From Nocardia sp. NBC_01503 (GTDB taxonomy: Bacteria > Actinomycetota > Actinomycetes > Mycobacteriales > Mycobacteriaceae), in assembly GCF_036327755.1 (NCBI RefSeq), contig NZ_CP109596.1, forward strand, positions 806,001-870,000: 64,000 bases of DNA. The letters are read 5' to 3'. Of this stretch, positions 58,517 to 64,000 are shown in pieces; position 1 is the first letter of the stretch; each line of letters starts with the position of its first letter. The notes below the pieces were generated by a model that worked only from the letters and a program-made list of their open reading frames with translations, was not told the origin of the DNA and ran no database searches. Both the position numbers and the translations under genes were made by a program.

Positions 58517-58971
58517 TTGCCCGCTCCCGGATTGCGTACCACGACAACGGCCTTCAGATCGGCCACGGCCGACCCGTCGGGCCGCGTCACCGCGGTCTCC
58601 TTGACGATGAACTCCAGTGCCCCACCCTTTTTGCTGTACACATCGGTAATGCGCGGCGTCGCGGTGAGCACATCACCCGGATAGGCCAGGGAGTGATAGG
58701 TGAACGACTGCTCGCCGTGCAGCACGAAGCGCAGATCCACCCCGGCCTCGGCGAGGTCGGCGAAGGCGTCCGGCTGTTCGAGTTCGATACTGAACAGGAA
58801 GGTCGGCGGGGCCGGAATATCCGGGTGCCCGGCGGCTTTCGCGGCCTCGACGTCGGTGTAGATCGGATCCGTCTCGCCGATGGCCTTGGCGAAGATGCGC
58901 AGCCGCCCGGCCTCGACGGTCACCGTCGTCGCGGGTAGCGCTTTTCCGACGATGGCGCGGTCGACGGCCAT
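58513..58971 (-). CDS. Hot-dog dehydratase partner subunit (HadA/FAS1-dehydratase-like)
   Basis: 152 residues. VEAGRLRIFAKAIGETDPIYTDVEAAKAAGHPDIPAPPTFLF is the N-terminal MaoC-like signature without the Asp-His catalytic pair. FVLHGEQSFTYHSLAYPGDVLTATPRI follows. It is one base from the thiolase gene and overlaps the MaoC gene. It probably shapes the substrate tunnel of a heterodimer. Confidence 0.88.
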   Translation of the reverse strand: MAVDRAIVGKALPATTVTVEAGRLRIFAKAIGETDPIYTDVEAAKAAGHPDIPAPPTFLFSIELEQPDAFADLAEAGVDLRFVLHGEQSFTYHSLAYPGDVLTATPRITDVYSKKGGALEFIVKETAVTRPDGSAVADLKAVVVVRNPGAGK

Positions 58972-58972
58972 A

Positions 58973-60157
58973 TCAGCCCACCTTCTCGTACAGGGTCACC
59001 ACGGCAGCGCCGCCGAGACCGATATTGTGCTGGAGCGCCAGGTTCACGCCGTCCACCTGACGATCCTGCGCCTGACCGCGCAGCTGCCATACCAGTTCGG
59101 CGCATTGCGCCAAACCCGTTGCGCCCAAAGGATGTCCCTTGGAGAGCAGGCCACCGGACGGGTTGGTCACCACCTTGCCGCCGTAGGTGTTGTCACCGTC
59201 GGCGATGAACTTCTCGGCGGTGCCCTCGGGCGTGAGCCGCAGTCCCTCGTAGGTGAGCAGTTCATTGGTGGTGAAGCAGTCGTGCAGCTCCACCACCCGA
59301 ATATCGCCCGGGCTCACCCCGGCCGCCTCGTACACCTGATCTGCGGCGGCCTGCGCCATGTCATAGCCGACCACCCGGGTCATATCGCCGCTGAAGGTGG
59401 AGGGGTAGTCGGTGGTCATGGCCTGTGCCTTGATGGCGACGGTGACCTCGATGCCATTGGCGCGCGCGAACTCCTCGCTGACCAGTACGGCCGCGGCCGC
59501 ACCGCAGGTGGGCGGACAGCACTGCAATCGGGTCAGCGGTCCGAAGATTCGCGGCGACTCGAGCACCTGCTCGACGGTCACCGGATCACGGAATACCGCG
59601 TACGGATTATTGGCGGCGTGTTTGCGCGCCTTGACCGCGATCCGGGCGAACACCTTCGGATCCGTACCGTACTTGTCGGCGTACGCCTGGCCCGCACCGC
59701 CGAAATACTGTGCGGCCATGGGCGCTTGGTCGTCCCAGCCCTGTAATGCCTTGGTGGCCTCGTCGAATCGGCCGAACGGGGTGGGCCGGTCACTCCACAT
59801 GGAACCCAGCGCACCGCGCATCATCTGCTCGAAGCCGACGGCGATGACGCATTCGGCCGCACCGGTCTCGATGGCCTGGCGGGCCAGCCAGAGTGCGGTC
59901 GATCCGGTCGAGCAGTTGTTGTTCACGTTGACCACCGGGATGCCGGTCTGCCCGAGGCCGTAGAGCACCGCCTGGCCCGCGGTCGAGTCGCCGTAGACGT
60001 ATCCGGCGTACGCCTGCTCTACGCGGCCGTAGTCGATGCCGGCATCGGCGATGGCCTTGCGGGCGGCGGTCTCGCCCATGACGTCGTATGGCTGGGTCTT
60101 GCCGGGAGTGGTGAATGGGATCATCCCGACCCCCGCGACGACAACGCGTCTACTCAT
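58973..60157 (-). CDS. Thiolase (SCP-x/acetyl-CoA acetyltransferase type)
   Basis: 394 residues from the ATG at 60157 with GAGGA upstream. The nucleophile Cys is in VNNNCSTGSTALW, the His motif is VELHDCFTTNE and the C-terminal motif is GGLLSKGHPLGATGLAQ. The family includes steroid and branched-chain thiolases and lipid-transfer proteins. First gene of the acyl-CoA operon, behind a 13-base palindrome. Likely cleaves a 3-ketoacyl-CoA from a branched or side-chain substrate. Confidence 0.9.
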   Translation of the reverse strand: MSRRVVVAGVGMIPFTTPGKTQPYDVMGETAARKAIADAGIDYGRVEQAYAGYVYGDSTAGQAVLYGLGQTGIPVVNVNNNCSTGSTALWLARQAIETGAAECVIAVGFEQMMRGALGSMWSDRPTPFGRFDEATKALQGWDDQAPMAAQYFGGAGQAYADKYGTDPKVFARIAVKARKHAANNPYAVFRDPVTVEQVLESPRIFGPLTRLQCCPPTCGAAAAVLVSEEFARANGIEVTVAIKAQAMTTDYPSTFSGDMTRVVGYDMAQAAADQVYEAAGVSPGDIRVVELHDCFTTNELLTYEGLRLTPEGTAEKFIADGDNTYGGKVVTNPSGGLLSKGHPLGATGLAQCAELVWQLRGQAQDRQVDGVNLALQHNIGLGGAAVVTLYEKVG

Positions 60158-60184
60158 GGCGTCCTCACTGAAAACTAGCAGCAG

Positions 60185-60197
60185 TTCACTTAGTGAA
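60185..60197. promoter_or_regulatory. TetR-type operator candidate of the acyl-CoA operon
   Basis: TTCACTTAGTGAA, perfect palindrome around one base, 28 bases upstream of the thiolase start codon. A candidate for the tandem TetR protein. Confidence 0.6.
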
Positions 60198-60335
60198 GCG
60201 CACTGTATGTGGCAACGCAATACCCAGACTTCTGTGACCGGAGTTACGGTACCGGTGATTCACATCGATCGGAAAGAGCGGGGCAGCCCGCGCGCCGCGA
60301 GACCGCGGCGAATCGGTGTCGCCTAGGGTCGATTC

Positions 60336-60926
60336 ATGTTCGTGAAGCTGTGCGGTCTGCGGACCGAGGAGGATGTGGCCACCGCCGTGGCGGCGGGGGC
60401 CGATGCGGTGGGCTTCGTCTTCACCACGAGCCCACGGCAGATCTCGGTCGAAGCGGTGCGAGAACTGCTCGCCGGCGTGCCGCCGCAGGTGCTGTCCGTC
60501 GGTGTGGTGCACGGGGTTTCGGCGGCCGAAGCCGGTGAACTGGCCAAGGCCGCCGGGGTGGACGCGCTGCAACTGCACGGCGACTACCCACGCTCGGCCT
60601 TCGATGAACTGGCCGGATCGCGCCTGCTCCGCGCGACCTCGCTCACCGCCGAGACCGATGTGCGCACCGGCGCCTACGGCGAGGAGTGGCTGCTGCTGGA
60701 CTCCCCCGTCGCCGGATCGGGCGACCGCTGGGATCTCACCGGACTCGAGCGTGCGCGGCCGACCGGCCGGTGGATGCTCGCGGGCGGTCTGTCACCGGCG
60801 AATATCCGCGAGGCCATCGCGGCCGCGCGGCCCTGGGGCGTGGATGTCTCCAGCGGTGTGGAGTCCAGTCGCGGCGTCAAGGATCACGGGCTGATGCGCG
60901 AATTCGTCGCACGCGCCCGGGAGTGA
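60336..60926 (+). CDS. trpF: Phosphoribosylanthranilate isomerase TrpF
   Basis: 196 residues, a compact (beta/alpha)8 barrel. The general base Cys is in MFVKLCGLRTEEDV and the general acid Asp is in LLLDSPVAGSGDRWDLT. Phosphate loops are MLAGGLSPANIREAI and GVDVSSGVESSRGVKD. It converts phosphoribosylanthranilate to CdRP in tryptophan synthesis. It is isolated from other trp genes. Many actinobacteria lack TrpF because PriA does both reactions, so this is unusual. Confidence 0.9.
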   Translation: MFVKLCGLRTEEDVATAVAAGADAVGFVFTTSPRQISVEAVRELLAGVPPQVLSVGVVHGVSAAEAGELAKAAGVDALQLHGDYPRSAFDELAGSRLLRATSLTAETDVRTGAYGEEWLLLDSPVAGSGDRWDLTGLERARPTGRWMLAGGLSPANIREAIAAARPWGVDVSSGVESSRGVKDHGLMREFVARARE

Positions 60927-60967
60927 CGGCACCGCGCAACAGGCATATTCAACCTGTAGCCGAACTG

Positions 60968-61723
60968 TCAGGCGCCCTCGTCATCCGTGACGAGAAGTGC
61001 TGTGAGCGCGGCCAATTCGGTGCTGCCCAGCCCGTGCGCGCCCAGGTACTCGGCGACCGAACCCCAGCGCTGCCGGATCCGGTCGAGGCTGCGCACCATC
61101 AGCTCCGGCGGGGTGCCCGCCAGGAACAGCCGGGCGGCCTCGGTGGGTTCGATGCCGTGCGCCGCCAACCGACTCATGGTCTGATCGGCCCATTCGCCGT
61201 ACAGATACTGTTGGGACGCGGCGTAATCGGCGACCACGTCATCGTCGCTCACCCCGGCCGCGGCGAGCGCCAGCGCGATCACCATGCCGGTGCGATCCTT
61301 ACCGGCGGTGCAGTGCAACACGATCGGGCCGGAGGCGGCGGCGATGAGTCCGACCGCCTTGGCCAGGGATTCGCCGCGATCATCGACGATGAAGTCGTAG
61401 ACCAGCTCGAGGCCGAGCTCGATGCCCATGGTGTTGGAGCCGCCGGTGGATTCGAAGATCGGCGCGTGCACATCGGTGAGCGACAGCTCGGCGACCCGGT
61501 TGGGTGATTTACCGCGCTCCTCGATCGTGCGCAGGTCGATCACGGTGCCGATGCCGCGTCCGCGCAGGGCGGCGACGCCGGTATCGGTCAGATTGTGCAG
61601 GGCATCGGAGCGGTACAGCACACCCCAGCGGGTGGTCCCGGCTCCGGCGCGGTAGCCGCCGATATCCCGGAAGTTGTAGGTGCCTTCGATCGGGATGTGA
61701 CGCTGTTCGACGTCGGCGTGCAT
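60968..61723 (-). CDS. Protein-tyrosine/lipid phosphatase (PtpB type)
   Basis: 251 residues. The P-loop is VLHCTAGKDRTGMV with the catalytic Cys. The N-terminal NFRDIGGYRAGAGTTRWGVLYRSDAL and VIDLRTIEERG belong to the Y-phosphatase-3 family, of which MptpB is best known. The KD-R of the P-loop also fits phosphoinositide phosphatases. It may be secreted by a non-classical route, as MptpB is; no signal peptide is seen. Confidence 0.9.
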   Translation of the reverse strand: MHADVEQRHIPIEGTYNFRDIGGYRAGAGTTRWGVLYRSDALHNLTDTGVAALRGRGIGTVIDLRTIEERGKSPNRVAELSLTDVHAPIFESTGGSNTMGIELGLELVYDFIVDDRGESLAKAVGLIAAASGPIVLHCTAGKDRTGMVIALALAAAGVSDDDVVADYAASQQYLYGEWADQTMSRLAAHGIEPTEAARLFLAGTPPELMVRSLDRIRQRWGSVAEYLGAHGLGSTELAALTALLVTDDEGA

Positions 61724-61755
61724 GCCGTGCCCCTCACTACCTGGTTGTGAAACGA

Positions 61756-61785
61756 AATTCCATGATCAGAAGATTTTATGGAATT
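61756..61785. promoter_or_regulatory. RpiR/MurR-type operator candidate
   Basis: AATTCCAT (61756-61763) and ATGGAATT (61778-61785), perfect arms with centres 22 bases apart, in an AT-rich stretch between the phosphatase gene and the RpiR gene. Confidence 0.6.
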
Positions 61786-61837
61786 ACGATACAGAGAGCT
61801 CGGATACGGTGGGTGAACAGCCGCCGACAAGACATCC

Positions 61838-62731
61838 TCACTCCGGGCAATCGGGTGGATTCACCTGCGCCTCACCCGCACTCACCAGGTCCATCAACTG
61901 GTCGAACACCTCCGCCGGGGCCGAACCGATGACCCGCGATACCGCCGAGCTCAACGCCGACAGCAGCAGTAGCTGCACCGCCTGCCCGGCGACGGCGGTA
62001 TAGGCGTCCGCACGCGGCTGCCCGGCGCCCGCCACCAGCACCACATCGCTCTGCGCGCACAGCCGTGACCGCGCGTACCCGCTGATCCCGATAATGGTCG
62101 CGCCCGACGACCGCGCCGCCGCCACCGAACCCACCGTGACCGAGTTCTCGCCGGTGCTGCTGATACCGACCACCACATCGCCCGCACCCAGGGCACGCGC
62201 GCTGAGCTGTTGAATCACCGCATCGGCGGGGACCTCGCACCCCCGCCCACCGGTCACCAGCAGCAGCGCCAGGGCCTGCGCCGCTGGCCCGGATCCGCCA
62301 TTGCCGATGATCAACACCCGCCGAGCTCGCGCGATAGCCGTTGCGGCGGTATCGAATTCCGCGTAGTCCAGCGCGCCCAGCGCATCGGAGAGCTGCCGTA
62401 CCGATGCGTCGAAGTATGCCGGAACCCACTCTCGGCTCGCCGCCGCGTCCAACTGGGGATCGCGCGGCCGCCCCACCCCCGCATCCCGGATGAGCAGCAT
62501 GCGCAGATGCTGAAATCCTTTGAACCCTAGGCTCTTACAGGTCCGGATCACGGTCGCGGGCGAGGTCCCGGCCCGGGCCGCCACATCGGCGGCCGACAGC
62601 AGCGCCACCTCGTCCGGATGTTCCACGAACTGCACGGCGACCCGCTGCTCACTGGGGATCAGCGAGGGCAGCAGTGAACGCACGACGCCGAGGGTGCCGC
62701 CGATCGGCGGATCACTGGGACTGGTGCTCAT
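61838..62731 (-). CDS. RpiR/MurR-family regulator with SIS domain
   Basis: 297 residues. The N-terminal helix-turn-helix reads LSAADVAARAGTSPATVIRTCKSLGFKGFQHLRMLL (about 46-80). The SIS domain (about 125-265) has VLIIGNGGSGPAAQALAL, VVVGISSTGENSVTV and ATIIGISGYARSRL. Such regulators respond to phosphosugars. It transcribes toward the phosphatase gene, with the inverted repeat at 61756-61785 between them. The target sugar is unknown. Confidence 0.9.
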   Translation of the reverse strand: MSTSPSDPPIGGTLGVVRSLLPSLIPSEQRVAVQFVEHPDEVALLSAADVAARAGTSPATVIRTCKSLGFKGFQHLRMLLIRDAGVGRPRDPQLDAAASREWVPAYFDASVRQLSDALGALDYAEFDTAATAIARARRVLIIGNGGSGPAAQALALLLVTGGRGCEVPADAVIQQLSARALGAGDVVVGISSTGENSVTVGSVAAARSSGATIIGISGYARSRLCAQSDVVLVAGAGQPRADAYTAVAGQAVQLLLLSALSSAVSRVIGSAPAEVFDQLMDLVSAGEAQVNPPDCPE

Positions 62732-62834
62732 AGGTCGTGTGTATCACGACGCCGATTGCGAACAGAGTGACGGATGAGCGACGCAACGCACCCCGGGCAC
62801 ACCCGCCGACGGGTATCGGTAATAGCATTTCCAC

Positions 62835-63368
62835 ATGGACGTAGATCGTTCCGCCACCGCCGCACCCGCAGCCGCACCCGGTGATCTGACCGGACTGGTC
62901 GGTAAACATCTGATCTACGCGTATGAGAACGGCTGGAAGTACGAACTGTACGTACGCGATTCGGTGACGGTCAGCTTCCGCTGTCTGATCGGGCCGATGT
63001 TCGGGCGGTGGTCCACGCATCAGAGGGCGAAGATCGTGCAGCTGGACGGCGATATGTACAAGCTGGCCTGGGTCGAGCCGACCGGCACAACCACCGTGGT
63101 CATCGCCTGGTTGAGCGAACTCCGAGTGCACACCACCATCTGCTATCCGCAGTGGATGCTCGATTTTCCGGAGATCACACTCGGGCGCTACGAGGACGAT
63201 CTGGACGCGATCGTGGCCGCCCGCGATGCCGGGCCGACCTATCCGCTCACGCTGGTGGCCTCCACCGGCTTGATCACCTTCCTGGAATCCCGGCCGGCGG
63301 ATGACGACACCGTCATCGATTGCTCACCGAGCAAGCTGCCGGTGGATTACGCCAATCGGACCGGCTGA
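62835..63368 (+). CDS. padC: Phenolic acid decarboxylase
   Basis: 177 residues, usual length. LVGKHLIYAYENGWKYELYVRDSVTVSFRC matches the PadC start, and WVEPTGTTTVVIAWLSELRVHTTICYPQWMLDFPEIT matches the core with the Tyr pair and Glu-Arg active-site residues of PadC. It decarboxylates p-coumaric and ferulic acid to vinylphenols, without cofactor. The 15-residue N-terminal extension rich in Ala is unusual. A TetR gene follows in the same direction, not the PadR regulator found in Firmicutes. Confidence 0.85.
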   Translation: MDVDRSATAAPAAAPGDLTGLVGKHLIYAYENGWKYELYVRDSVTVSFRCLIGPMFGRWSTHQRAKIVQLDGDMYKLAWVEPTGTTTVVIAWLSELRVHTTICYPQWMLDFPEITLGRYEDDLDAIVAARDAGPTYPLTLVASTGLITFLESRPADDDTVIDCSPSKLPVDYANRTG

Positions 63369-63455
63369 GCCGGGCGCTCGGATTGCCCGGGGCACCATCC
63401 GCTTCGGGGCAAACGTGTCCCGGGCGGGACATCGCCGTCACCCTAGGATGAGCGG

Positions 63456-64000
63456 GTGTCCGCAATGAAAGAGCAGATTCTGGCTGCCGCGACGCCCGTG
63501 CTGGCCCGGGATCGGGGCGCGTCCATGCAGGTGATCGCGCAGGCCGCCGGGGTCAGCCGGACGACATTGACGCGACTGTTCCCGACTCGCGACGCCTTGA
63601 TGACGGCCCTGTCCGAGCAGGTGCATGCGGCGGCGTCCGCGGCGCTCGATGCCGCCGAGTTGGTCGATACGCCATTCGAGACGGCGCTGACCACGCTGAC
63701 CACCAAGTTTCTGCCGCTGGCCCAGTTCTGGGGTGTGCTGTCGGTGGAGCCGCATCTGCTGCGTCAGCCCGAATACACCACGCGCGCAGACGATTTGATT
63801 CATCGGCTGGATGAGTTCTTCGCACGCGGCCAGCGTGCGGGACTGTTGCGCGCGGAGCTGTCGCCGCGCTGGTTGTCGTTCACACTGTTCGGGTTGTCCG
63901 AGACGGCCTGGTATCTGGTGCTGGATGAGCAGATGGGCGCACGTCAGGCGCCGGATTTCCTGGTTTCGATGCTGTTGAACGGCTCCGGCAAAGCCCGCTG
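63456..64000 (+). CDS. TetR-family regulator (partial, runs off right edge)
   Basis: About 181 residues visible. The helix-turn-helix is ASMQVIAQAAGVSRTTLTRLFPTRDALM, preceded by KEQILAAATPVLARDRG. It starts at the GTG at 63456 or the ATG at 63465. It may regulate padC, 87 bases upstream. C-terminus is outside the window. Confidence 0.88.
   Translation, partial: MSAMKEQILAAATPVLARDRGASMQVIAQAAGVSRTTLTRLFPTRDALMTALSEQVHAAASAALDAAELVDTPFETALTTLTTKFLPLAQFWGVLSVEPHLLRQPEYTTRADDLIHRLDEFFARGQRAGLLRAELSPRWLSFTLFGLSETAWYLVLDEQMGARQAPDFLVSMLLNGSGKAR

Overview
The window is high-GC actinobacterial chromosome, most probably Nocardia or a close mycolic-acid-producing relative. The best markers are a single-chain type I fatty acid synthase next to acpS (30-39 kb), an acyl-ACP desaturase of the mycobacterial DesA type, many TetR/MarR/GntR regulators, frequent GTG/TTG starts, and start-stop overlaps of the ATGA/GTGA type. 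No ribosomal RNA or CRISPR array is seen.

Layout. 1-775: the right end of an integrated element whose rest lies outside the window; it carries an Imm42-like immunity gene and ends in a duplicated 3' half of tRNA-Lys. 0.96-16.2 kb: ordinary chromosome, including an avidin-family gene, a flavinylation-type electron-transfer operon (ApbE, ferric-reductase-like membrane protein, NuoF-like protein, ferredoxin) divergent from a two-component system, an MFS/TetR pair, a cupin/MarR pair, a crotonase/MarR pair and a secreted excalibur protein. 16.6-24.9 kb: an 8.27-kb serine-integrase element inserted inside bcp. Both 11-bp att cores are visible, and the lost C-terminus of Bcp lies on the far side. 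The element carries a large serine integrase, a RepA-like ATPase, a hairpin-rich candidate origin, a resolvase, a Scr1-type regulator/DUF6879 trio and small accessory proteins. 25-30 kb: an actin-like-fold membrane protein, TetR, Uma2 and a 1515-bp IS4-family insertion whose target duplication falls on the acpS stop codon. 30-39.9 kb: acpS, fas, three inverted repeats upstream of fas, and tRNA-Leu(UAG).

40-46.6 kb: small secreted proteins (one frameshifted), desaturase, methyltransferase, a TetR fragment, a secreted hydrolase and a glycosyltransferase. 46.7-55.9 kb: a catabolic cluster with an isopropylmalate/tartrate-type dehydrogenase, aldehyde dehydrogenase, class III aminotransferase, DUF3830, amidase, 2-hydroxyacid dehydrogenase, two Asp/Glu-racemase-superfamily proteins and a GntR/FCD regulator. 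Two divergent promoters in it share GACAAT/ATTGTC operator-like palindromes. 56-60.2 kb: a four-gene acyl-CoA operon (thiolase, two hot-dog dehydratases, SDR) with a tandem-domain TetR protein. 60.3-64 kb: TrpF, a tyrosine/lipid phosphatase, an RpiR regulator, a phenolic acid decarboxylase and a TetR gene cut by the window edge.

The strongest new observations are the bcp integration with C-terminal exchange, the tRNA-Lys att remnant with an orphan immunity gene, the operator architecture of fas, and the GntR-linked catabolic cluster whose substrate is unknown.
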